From NCBI RefSeq assembly GCF_014639535.1, contig NZ_BMGA01000006.1, forward strand, positions 213,343-277,342: a DNA stretch of 64,000 bases, written 5' to 3'. Source of the DNA: Flavobacterium palustre. Its GTDB lineage: Bacteria > Bacteroidota > Bacteroidia > Flavobacteriales > Flavobacteriaceae. The notes under the pieces were generated by a model that had not been told where the DNA came from, did not search any database, and saw nothing but the letters and a program-made list of their open reading frames with translations. Shown piece by piece: positions 19,123 through 31,057 of the stretch. Made by a program: the position numbers and the translations under genes. Position 1 is the stretch's first letter; every line of letters begins with the position of its first letter.

Positions 19123-19863
19123 CTATTTTAAAACTTTAATTTTTATATCTTTAAAAAACACCTCATTTCCATGATCCTGCAATAAAATATTACCCTTTGC
19201 TGCATTTCCAAAATTTGGCCAGTCTTTGTATTTACTATAAGCTACCAGAGCATTCCACATTTGATTATTTCGGGTATATTCCACAATTTTAACCCCATTT
19301 AACCAATGCTCAACTTTATCATTTTTTACTACAATTGTTGCTGTATTAAAATCGTCTTTATTAAACTTAAAATCTTTATCTCTCTTTGAAGTAATTAAAT
19401 CATATAATGATCCAAGGGTACGATTGCCTCTCACACCATTTTTTGCATCAGGATGATTTTCATCGTCTAATATTTGAAACTCACAACCAATTGCCGATCC
19501 CGCTCCTTTATTCAAATCAGAGTCTACAAAGTATTTTATTCCACTATTAGCTCCTTTTGTTATTTTAAAATCAACTTTCAAAATGAAATTTTTATACTTC
19601 TTAACTGTAACAATATCACCTCCATTAGAGGATTCACCTCCATCTGTTGCATGCACTTTTAAACTCCCATTTACTATACTCCACCCTTTTGCCGGAAACG
19701 CATCCATTCGTGCTCCTCTCCATCCATTAGTAGTTTTTCCATCCCACAATAATTTCCAACCTTCACTCACTTCTTTTGGGGTTAAAGTATTCGAATTGTC
19801 TTTTTGTGCCTGTAAAAGAAAAGTACTAAGTAAAATTATACTTGATAATAATATTTTTTTCAT
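19123..19863 (-). CDS. Secreted DUF1080 (3-keto-disaccharide hydrolase-like) protein
   Basis: A 246-residue exported protein with a signal peptide ending at LLQAQ (about residue 20). Residues 35-245 form one DUF1080 concanavalin-like beta-sandwich, with [37 protein letters not shown] and [13 protein letters not shown]. Characterised DUF1080 proteins act as 3-keto-glycoside hydrolases or lyases on sugars previously oxidised at C3. The gene lies 33 bases downstream of a Tat-exported Gfo/Idh/MocA oxidoreductase gene, which could supply that oxidised substrate. It is the last gene of the xylan run. The specific reaction is inferred. Confidence 0.8.
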   Translation of the reverse strand: MKKILLSSIILLSTFLLQAQKDNSNTLTPKEVSEGWKLLWDGKTTNGWRGARMDAFPAKGWSIVNGSLKVHATDGGESSNGGDIVTVKKYKNFILKVDFKITKGANSGIKYFVDSDLNKGAGSAIGCEFQILDDENHPDAKNGVRGNRTLGSLYDLITSKRDKDFKFNKDDFNTATIVVKNDKVEHWLNGVKIVEYTRNNQMWNALVAYSKYKDWPNFGNAAKGNILLQDHGNEVFFKDIKIKVLK

Positions 19864-19896
19864 GATTTGATTTCTGTTATTATTTCTATTAAATCC

Positions 19897-21315
19897 TTAT
19901 AGTTTGTAAAACTCTTCCCATCCTTTACGAGGAGGGACATCTGTTAATAAAGCATTAGCAAACGGATTATTGGTAATTGTTTTGGTATTTCTATCAAACT
20001 TAAGTGGTGTATTTAATCTTTGGGCAATTACTCCTAAAGAAAAAACCTGACTTAATGGTCCGAAAATTTCGAACGGTGATCTGGTTTTTTCCTTTCCTAA
20101 ACAAGACAAAAGGAAATTAGCAAAATGATTAGAAGTACTTACAGGGACATTCGGTAATTTTGATTGGATTTCCTTGGCTTTCTCACTTGGAATAATACTT
20201 AAAGTACTTCCATGAGTACCTCCCTTAAAAATAAGATCATCACTGTAAATTATTTTTCCGGGATTTAATTTGGCCTCCTGCAACTTTGCACCCGCGACTG
20301 TTGGAATATTAGGATTCAATTCTGAAGTACCGTAACCAGATGGCAAAGGAGGCATATTATTTACCCCATCATACCATGTAATATTCATTGGTGGCATATT
20401 GCCTCTTTTAGGAAATTTAAATTGGATTGTGGAAGACATTGGAAAAAAATAATCATTATGACCTTCAAGTTTTATTGGATTTACTTCATAAGGCAAACCT
20501 AAATCAAGAAATTCATGAGCAGTATCTAAAATATGAGCGCCCCAGTCTCCTAATGCTCCCATTCCGAAATCGTACCAACAACGCCAGTTACCCTGATGGT
20601 ATTTATCACTATAATCGTGATAAGGTCTGGCCATCAACCAGGTGTTCCAATCCATTCCTTCGGGAATTGGCTGTCCTTCTGGAAGTTTATATATATTGGG
20701 ATCCCAACCATGCCATCTTCGTGGCGAATTCATGTGAGCTACTACTTCAGTCACATTTTTAATAATCCCGGCTTCTTTCCATGCTTTAAACTGAAAATAG
20801 TTTGCCTCAGAATGTCCCTGATTACCCACTTGAGTTACTAAATTAGGATGCTTTCTGGCTGCCTGCATCATCAGTTCAATTTCATAGAATGTACATGCCA
20901 TTGGTTTTTCAACATAAATATGTTTTCCTAAAGACAGCGCCAACATGCAAATAGGAAAATGGGAATGATCAGGTGTACCTACCGAAACAGCTTCGATATC
21001 ATTGGCTGCTTTATCAAACATTTCCCGAAAATCTTTAAATTGTTTTGCTTTTGGAAACATTGCCATAATTTCTTGTGTATGTTTAGCTCCCATATCGACA
21101 TCACAAAGGGCTACAATTTCACACAAACCGGTAGCATACAAATCCTTAGCAATTTGCCCTCCTCGATTGCCAATACCTATTAAGGCTAACTTTACCTTTT
21201 CTTTTTCAACTTTTGAAACAGAACTTGCAAATAATGACGGAGCTATTGCAACTGTTGCTGAAGCTAACATTGCTTGCTTTATAAATTCACGTCTTGATTT
21301 CTCTCTTTTATTCAT
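19897..21315 (-). CDS. Tat-exported Gfo/Idh/MocA family oxidoreductase
   Basis: A 472-residue NAD(P)-dependent-type sugar oxidoreductase. The N-terminus has a twin-arginine motif (SRREFIKQ) and a hydrophobic stretch ending near SLFASS, so it is exported folded, with its cofactor bound. The Rossmann domain starts at VKLALIGIGNRGGQIAKDL and has the family signature EKPMAC with Lys137. The C-terminal half is the Gfo/Idh/MocA alpha/beta domain (GDWGAHILDTAHEFLDLGLP). Exported members paired with DUF1080 proteins are associated with C3 oxidation of glycosides. The gene is tightly placed between a CE1 esterase (53 bases) and DUF1080 (33 bases). Substrate and direction are not evident from sequence. 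Confidence 0.85.
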   Translation of the reverse strand: MNKREKSRREFIKQAMLASATVAIAPSLFASSVSKVEKEKVKLALIGIGNRGGQIAKDLYATGLCEIVALCDVDMGAKHTQEIMAMFPKAKQFKDFREMFDKAANDIEAVSVGTPDHSHFPICMLALSLGKHIYVEKPMACTFYEIELMMQAARKHPNLVTQVGNQGHSEANYFQFKAWKEAGIIKNVTEVVAHMNSPRRWHGWDPNIYKLPEGQPIPEGMDWNTWLMARPYHDYSDKYHQGNWRCWYDFGMGALGDWGAHILDTAHEFLDLGLPYEVNPIKLEGHNDYFFPMSSTIQFKFPKRGNMPPMNITWYDGVNNMPPLPSGYGTSELNPNIPTVAGAKLQEAKLNPGKIIYSDDLIFKGGTHGSTLSIIPSEKAKEIQSKLPNVPVSTSNHFANFLLSCLGKEKTRSPFEIFGPLSQVFSLGVIAQRLNTPLKFDRNTKTITNNPFANALLTDVPPRKGWEEFYKL

Positions 21316-21368
21316 ATTAAAATGGTGTTAAAAGCATTACTATTTTTTAGCTACTTATTCTTGTTTCA

Positions 21369-22547
21369 CTACTGAAACAATAATGGTGCAAAAGCAAACA
21401 AATCGTGTCTCCAAACCGGCCAGCTATGTCCTCCAGGATATTCACTGTATCGGTATTTAATTCCCATTTGGTCGAATTTGCCCATCATGATTTTACAATT
21501 TTCAAAAGCAATATCCTCTTTTCCTCCCATTGAAATCCAAAATTCTTTCAAATTCGAATTAATTTTTCCAACATTCTTTTTCATGAACTCATACTGTGGC
21601 TCTGATAAAGCGGAATTATTCGCCCACCAGCCTGAACTAAAAACACCCAGAGCAGAAAAAAGCTCTGAATTTTTAATTCCTGCGTATAGTGTTTGCAATC
21701 CTCCCATCGATAAACCTGCTAAAGCTCTGTTTTTGGCATCAGTTGCCACTCTAAAATTACTTTCTACAAACGGAATTACTCCCATTTTTAACTCATTTTC
21801 GAAAGCCTTTAGTGCATTTTCATTAAAACCTGCTATTCCACCTGCATTTGGTAAATTGCCATCCAGCATTGCTATGACCATAGGTTTAACTTTGTTTTCT
21901 GCTATTAAATTATCTAAAATCAAATTAGCCTTTCCTTGAGTAGCCCATCCTCTCTGATCTTCTCCACCTCCGTGTAATAGATATAAAACAGGATATTTTT
22001 CGGTAGCTTTTTCATAGCCCGGTGGAGTATAAACATACATTTCACGCCAGGAATTAGTTGCTTTTGAAAAATAGTGTTTGATTCTGATGTCGCCATGTGG
22101 TACATTGTTTAAAGCATAAAAATCTCCTTCCTTATTTGGAATTTCAATACCACTGGCCATACGTCCCATTCCGTAAAATGTTTCGCTTGCCGGATCAGCA
22201 ACTGCTACGCCATCAATTACCAAAGAATAATAATTGAATCCTTTATTGATAACATCAGTGGTTACTGTCCAAGTTCCATCTTCCCCTTTTGTCATATCGT
22301 ATCTTTTACCTAAATCGATTTGGACTTTTGCTGCTTCTGGTGCTTTAATTTTAAAAACAACCCGATTGTCTTGTAATATTTGCGGATACTTCGCATTGCG
22401 GATATTCGTTTGAGCGGGAACACCTAATAATTCCTGTTGGGTTTGACTTATCGAACCTTGAGCTTTTACTGTAGCAAAATTCAAAAAGAAAAACACTCCT
22501 ACTGTTAAGCCAATATTGATGTTATGCAATTCTAAAAATTTACTCAT
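21369..22547 (-). CDS. CE1-like esterase with N-terminal CBM48-like domain
   Basis: A 392-residue exported esterase, probably feruloyl or acetyl-xylan esterase. After a signal peptide ending at FATVKAQ there is an E-set/CBM48-like beta-sandwich (about 50-135, VVFKIKAPEAAKVQIDLG), then an alpha/beta-hydrolase domain (about 150-392). The nucleophile is Ser280 in GLSMGG and the catalytic His is His374 in GGHSWPVW; the catalytic acid is probably Asp in the GGKEDIAFE segment. It is one of four consecutive CE1-type genes and resembles those at 23521 and 24709 in architecture. The combination removes ester groups that block xylanases; the acyl group is not determined by sequence. Confidence 0.87.
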   Translation of the reverse strand: MSKFLELHNINIGLTVGVFFFLNFATVKAQGSISQTQQELLGVPAQTNIRNAKYPQILQDNRVVFKIKAPEAAKVQIDLGKRYDMTKGEDGTWTVTTDVINKGFNYYSLVIDGVAVADPASETFYGMGRMASGIEIPNKEGDFYALNNVPHGDIRIKHYFSKATNSWREMYVYTPPGYEKATEKYPVLYLLHGGGEDQRGWATQGKANLILDNLIAENKVKPMVIAMLDGNLPNAGGIAGFNENALKAFENELKMGVIPFVESNFRVATDAKNRALAGLSMGGLQTLYAGIKNSELFSALGVFSSGWWANNSALSEPQYEFMKKNVGKINSNLKEFWISMGGKEDIAFENCKIMMGKFDQMGIKYRYSEYPGGHSWPVWRHDLFAFAPLLFQ

Positions 22548-22591
22548 AATTGTTTTTTTTAGACCGTTGTTAATCCAATATCTGATTATTT

Positions 22592-24675
<2,084 letters not shown>

Positions 24676-24708
24676 TTTAAAATACTTTATTTGATTTACT
24701 AAAAAGAA

Positions 24709-25908
<1,200 letters not shown>

Positions 25909-27192
25909 TTAATGCACTTGTGGTGTGATTATTTTATAGTTTCCGCTTAAGTGCATCAAACTAAAAAGATACATCAAACCATCATAATAAGGGTCAAAAT
26001 AACCATCCTCATAAGGTTCTAACTTCGCATTCCAAACAGCGTGTACAAAATCTAAACTTCCCTTTTCATCATTTATTAATGCTGTCGTTGCTGCAGTGGA
26101 AACTAACCCAATAGAATGTCTTAGTTTTTTCACTGGACCTGCTTGTAAAATAAATTCCGGTGTTGAACCGTCAAGATTGAATTGGTCCTCATAAGTATCC
26201 ATACCTTTTGATCTTAGAAAATTTTGGAAACGGACAGCATATTCTTTCTGCCATTTTTTGTCCTTACCAAACCAAGCATAATCCATAGCAATATTCATAG
26301 GAACACGCCAGGAATCATATCGAAATCCTGCCGGCATCCAACGTGTAGGATGAGGCTCTCCACTAAATTCAGTATAATCGGAATTAAGCGCTGTTACAGG
26401 ATGTGTTGCTCTATGAAAAAATACTCTTGAAGTATCTGCGCAGGCCTTATAAAATTCTTCATGACCATCTTTGGCATATTCCGACCAAACTTCATAAAAA
26501 GCAGGTAAATGATAGGATGGATCTGTCCAATTGTAACTATTTCCCTCAGGGACAAAAGTTATTTGTTTGTGTTCCGTATTGATAAGATTGTAAATATTTC
26601 CCGTCCCATCTTTTTTCCACATAGCGTCTAATATGCGTCTGGCTTCCTTGTAATAATTGATTCCTGTGTCATTTCCCCATTTATTAGAAGCAAATAAAAG
26701 ACTGGTTATATAATACAATTCTCCATCAGATGCTGAACCCGGAGAATTTTGTTTCATTGTAACCGGATTGAAACTCCATGCAAAATAGCCTTCTCTTGGA
26801 CCACTTTGATGCTGAAGATAGGTTTTTGAAAACCTCCAAATCCGGTCAAAAACATCTTTTTTATCCAGCTGGACAGCAACCATCATTCCGTATGACATAC
26901 CTTCAGTTCTTGCATCCTTATTTTTTACATCAGACACATAAGCCATTGTATCTCCAACAGTAAAATAAACACTATTAGGTCCTTCAAAAATATCATAATA
27001 GGCTTTTGAAAGTTTTTTGTCAATAGCTTCTTTTTTATATCCTGATTCTAAAAAAATATTTCTGTATTTAATATTTTCGAATGTTCTCGTTGATTTTTTA
27101 GTTTGAGCAAAAAACATAGAAGAGAATAAAATTGCCGTTAAAAACAAACCTATTTTATGAATATCTGGATATAAATACTTGTGGTTTTTCAT
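25909..27192 (-). CDS. GH8 exo-oligoxylanase (reducing-end xylose-releasing type)
   Basis: A 427-residue exported GH8 enzyme, (alpha/alpha)6 barrel, signal peptide ending at MFFAQ (residue 30). The catalytic acid is Glu97 in ARTEGMSYGMM, the typical GH8 signature. Other visible segments are FAWSFNP, ASDGELYYITSLLFA and WRVPMNIAMDYAW, which are closest to reducing-end xylose-releasing exo-oligoxylanases rather than endo-glucanases or chitosanases. It would trim xylose from the reducing end of xylo-oligosaccharides made by the GH10 enzymes. It lies 72 bases after the CE6-like gene and 69 bases before the esterase block. Confidence 0.88.
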   Translation of the reverse strand: MKNHKYLYPDIHKIGLFLTAILFSSMFFAQTKKSTRTFENIKYRNIFLESGYKKEAIDKKLSKAYYDIFEGPNSVYFTVGDTMAYVSDVKNKDARTEGMSYGMMVAVQLDKKDVFDRIWRFSKTYLQHQSGPREGYFAWSFNPVTMKQNSPGSASDGELYYITSLLFASNKWGNDTGINYYKEARRILDAMWKKDGTGNIYNLINTEHKQITFVPEGNSYNWTDPSYHLPAFYEVWSEYAKDGHEEFYKACADTSRVFFHRATHPVTALNSDYTEFSGEPHPTRWMPAGFRYDSWRVPMNIAMDYAWFGKDKKWQKEYAVRFQNFLRSKGMDTYEDQFNLDGSTPEFILQAGPVKKLRHSIGLVSTAATTALINDEKGSLDFVHAVWNAKLEPYEDGYFDPYYDGLMYLFSLMHLSGNYKIITPQVH

Positions 27193-27264
27193 TCAATTAA
27201 TTGGTTTATTTTGGTTGGTAATCAATAGTATTTTAATCTCTTTGTACTGCTGTTTTTCTTACTA

Positions 27265-28107
<843 letters not shown>

Positions 28108-28164
28108 CTATAATTTGTTATTTCAAAATTCTAATTTGTCGATAGCAAAAAACTAATACTGTAG

Positions 28165-29406
28165 TTATTTGAACAATTCTAAATCAATCATATCCCCCAT
28201 TCTTTTATAACCTAATTCATTGGGATGTAAAAAATCATTGTCGTGCATATTGGATAAAATAGTCTTAGAACCAGGCTCAGAAACCATAGCTTTATCAAAA
28301 TCAATTACAGCATCAAAACCACTGGTTTTATTTCGAATCCAGGCATTTACAATATCTCTTGCTTCTTGTTTGAATGGCGCATCATAAAAAGATTTTGCAA
28401 ATGGCAAAATAGTACAACCATAGACTTTAATTCCTTTAGCATGTGCTTTGTCAATCATTACTTTATAAGCATCAATCAGTTCTTGTGCTCTTACAGGAGC
28501 ATCTTCTGCCCGTTTAATTCCGCCAATATCATTTATCCCTTCGAGAAGAACTAACCATTTTGCACCTGCTTGGTACAACACATCCCTGTCAAAACGATTC
28601 AATGCCGTAGGTCCTAATCCTCCTCTAACGACACAATTCCCTCCAATTCCTAAGTTCAAAACTCCAATATTCGCTGTACTTTTATCAGCTAATAAACGAG
28701 CAGATAAAATATCTGTCCATCTGTTTTGTTTATTCGTTCCCGATCCACGACCGTCGGTAATGGAATTACCTAAACAAACTATGGTTGCCGATTCTTTAGG
28801 AGCAATTACATCTACCTCCATAATGGAATACCAATGATCTGTTTTTATTGCTCCAGCAAAATCTACATTATTGAGCTGATCTCCCTCTAAAATGTAAGAA
28901 GTAGTTCGAGAGCCCGGATGTCCTGATGTTTTTTGCGAAGTTGCTCCATAATGAATCGTAATGGCCAAAAGTTGGCCAGGCTGTAAAGCAAAATCAAAGG
29001 CATCTGAAAAAACTTGCTGTTCAGGATTCATTGTTATACCAGCATTTCCATTGAAGCTAAGTGTTTTTTGAGATTTTCCGTCAATAACAGCTCCTTCCAC
29101 AACATTTGCAATACTCACCGATTTTAAAACCGTGGGCTGATCACTAAATATATTTGAAAAACGCAATCGCATCTGCTTTCCTCCTATCGAAACTCTGATA
29201 ATTTGTCTGAGTGTATTATCTGTAAGTCCGGGAGCCGGCGGCATATTATTAGGCTCTACCAACATTTGTGCTGTAGCCCATGTACCAACCCAATTTAGAG
29301 TACTTGTTTTTTTAGTCTCTTTTATTAATGACTGATTGGATTTACATCCTACAACAAAAATGAAGAGATTAAAAAATAATAAATATTTAAAATATCTTTT
29401 TTTCAT
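28165..29406 (-). CDS. SGNH/GDSL-family esterase lipoprotein
   Basis: A 413-residue lipoprotein from Met at 29406. The frame is open to 29547 but would overlap the upstream gene; the chosen start gives MKKRYFKYLL and lipobox FVVGC, and leaves 25 bases to the previous stop. Residues 40-190 form a beta-rich N-terminal domain starting WVGTWATAQ. The catalytic SGNH domain follows, with GNSITDG (nucleophile Ser), GIGGN, GINDIGG and NDFLHPNELGY (Asp/His). Proteins of this layout are usually annotated as SGNH/GDSL hydrolases and deacylate plant polysaccharides. It sits between GH43 and CE6-like genes, so a xylan acetyl esterase role is likely. Confidence 0.83.
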   Translation of the reverse strand: MKKRYFKYLLFFNLFIFVVGCKSNQSLIKETKKTSTLNWVGTWATAQMLVEPNNMPPAPGLTDNTLRQIIRVSIGGKQMRLRFSNIFSDQPTVLKSVSIANVVEGAVIDGKSQKTLSFNGNAGITMNPEQQVFSDAFDFALQPGQLLAITIHYGATSQKTSGHPGSRTTSYILEGDQLNNVDFAGAIKTDHWYSIMEVDVIAPKESATIVCLGNSITDGRGSGTNKQNRWTDILSARLLADKSTANIGVLNLGIGGNCVVRGGLGPTALNRFDRDVLYQAGAKWLVLLEGINDIGGIKRAEDAPVRAQELIDAYKVMIDKAHAKGIKVYGCTILPFAKSFYDAPFKQEARDIVNAWIRNKTSGFDAVIDFDKAMVSEPGSKTILSNMHDNDFLHPNELGYKRMGDMIDLELFK

Positions 29407-29431
29407 CTTTACCTTTTTTAAAATTGAAAAA

Positions 29432-31030
29432 TTACTTCGTATTCCTATCATATTTGAAAAAATCGACATCAACATAGCCTCCGGTAGTCTTTGTAGCATA
29501 ATTGAAAATGGCAAACTTGGTTCCCATAAAAAGTTTTTTATAATCAAAAATCATTTTAAACTCTGCTCCTATTTTAGTCCAATTTTTATTATCGAAACTA
29601 TAATAGTATGTAGCCAAGTCTTTATTCAAATTAAAATCACCATCAATACGCAGATAAACAAGGTTTTTAGCTAATTCAACACGTGCTTTTTCATCCACCT
29701 CAACATTAAGTATTGCTTTTGTTTTATTATCTAAATCAACAACATTCGTTGACATTGTCAAATACTTTTTATTACCGTCCATAACAACAGATAAAAGTCC
29801 TGAATGTCCGTTAAATGCACTAAAGCCAGCCACATCTCCATCTTTCATTTTAGAAATATCCATTGCTATTATTCCACTGCATTTTGGTCCTTCCATACGT
29901 TGTGTAATAGTATTAGGCGCAGCGTATAAATTAGTAACAATTCTATCTGTTTTCAATCTAAGAAAGCCATTTCGCTCTGTTAATGACCAGGCATTATCAA
30001 TAGGATTATGATTCCATTGCCAATTAATTTTTAGTTGTTTCTTAGAAAAATCATCACTTTCTACAATACGTTTTCCAGAATCAACCGGCTTTAGAGGAAC
30101 TTCGGCAGTCAATGGCACTTTTCCATTTTTATCTCCTAACATTGGCCAGCCTTCTTCCCAACGTACAGGCATTAATAAAGGTACACGTCCTACAGCTCCG
30201 CGATCCTGAAAAATTAAAGCATGCCAATTACCATTTTTATCATCAATAACACAACCTTGTCCTGCATAAGGGAAACCAGCAAAATTATCCTCCAGAATTA
30301 CCTTTTTTTCATATGGTCCGGTAATATTATCGGCTCTATAACAAACTTGTCGGCGAGGTTTACCCCTTGGCCAGGAAATCATAAGCAAATAATATTTTCC
30401 GTTATACTTAACAACCTGATTTCCTTCTAAAAGCCCTGTTTCGTCAGCATCTTTCTGAAAAATATCCTGATTAATTCCTCCTTGTTTTACATCCGAAAGA
30501 TCTTTATTCAACTCAATTATCTTTGTTCCAGTAAAAACAAAAGCGCGGTCATCGTCGTCAAAAAACAATGAAGCATCGTGGAAATGTTTTGTTCTTGTGA
30601 CCAATTTCCAATTTCCTGTTTTAGGATTATCTGTTACATAGATATAGGACTTGAATGGTTCATCATTAGGTGAAAAAAGAACATAATATTTTCCTTTATG
30701 ATAACGAATAGATGATGCCCATTGTCCGCGTCCGTAAACGGTACCATTCAGCAAATCATATTTAGAATTATCAGTAAGACGATTAAACACATAACTACCT
30801 ATTTCCCAATGTACCAAATCCTTAGACGTCATAACCGGAGCTCCGGGCATAAGGTGCATAGTAGTGCTAATCAAATAAAAATCACTTCCTGATCGTGTAA
30901 TAGACATGTCGGGCACATCAGCCCACATCATAGGATTTGTATATGGTGTACTATCACTTTTTTTTGTTTGTTGTGCAATACAACCACAATAAACTAAAGC
31001 AAATAATAATAAAATTGAATTTTTATTCAT
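29432..31030 (-). CDS. GH43 (subfamily 12-like) arabinofuranosidase/xylosidase
   Basis: A 532-residue exported enzyme. The five-bladed propeller (about 28-310) has the base Asp41 in ADVPDMSI, the pKa-modulating Asp in FHDASLFFD and the acid Glu in LLEGNQVV. A C-terminal beta-sandwich (about 335-530, GKRIVESDDFS and IDGDFNLNKDLATYYYS) matches the GH43 C-terminal XylC-like module. It is closely similar in layout to the gene at 52154-53725. The N-terminus has two Cys (residues 15 and 17), but the lipobox is atypical, so anchoring is uncertain. It probably removes arabinose from arabinoxylan oligosaccharides. Confidence 0.87.
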   Translation of the reverse strand: MNKNSILLLFALVYCGCIAQQTKKSDSTPYTNPMMWADVPDMSITRSGSDFYLISTTMHLMPGAPVMTSKDLVHWEIGSYVFNRLTDNSKYDLLNGTVYGRGQWASSIRYHKGKYYVLFSPNDEPFKSYIYVTDNPKTGNWKLVTRTKHFHDASLFFDDDDRAFVFTGTKIIELNKDLSDVKQGGINQDIFQKDADETGLLEGNQVVKYNGKYYLLMISWPRGKPRRQVCYRADNITGPYEKKVILEDNFAGFPYAGQGCVIDDKNGNWHALIFQDRGAVGRVPLLMPVRWEEGWPMLGDKNGKVPLTAEVPLKPVDSGKRIVESDDFSKKQLKINWQWNHNPIDNAWSLTERNGFLRLKTDRIVTNLYAAPNTITQRMEGPKCSGIIAMDISKMKDGDVAGFSAFNGHSGLLSVVMDGNKKYLTMSTNVVDLDNKTKAILNVEVDEKARVELAKNLVYLRIDGDFNLNKDLATYYYSFDNKNWTKIGAEFKMIFDYKKLFMGTKFAIFNYATKTTGGYVDVDFFKYDRNTK

Positions 31031-31057
31031 CGTTTTAATTACATTAATTTTATAAAA

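Noticed and set aside
21478-21939. 153-codon plus-strand open frame within the CE1 gene
   Set aside because: It lies entirely antisense to a CE1 domain with intact catalytic residues and has no recognisable protein features.
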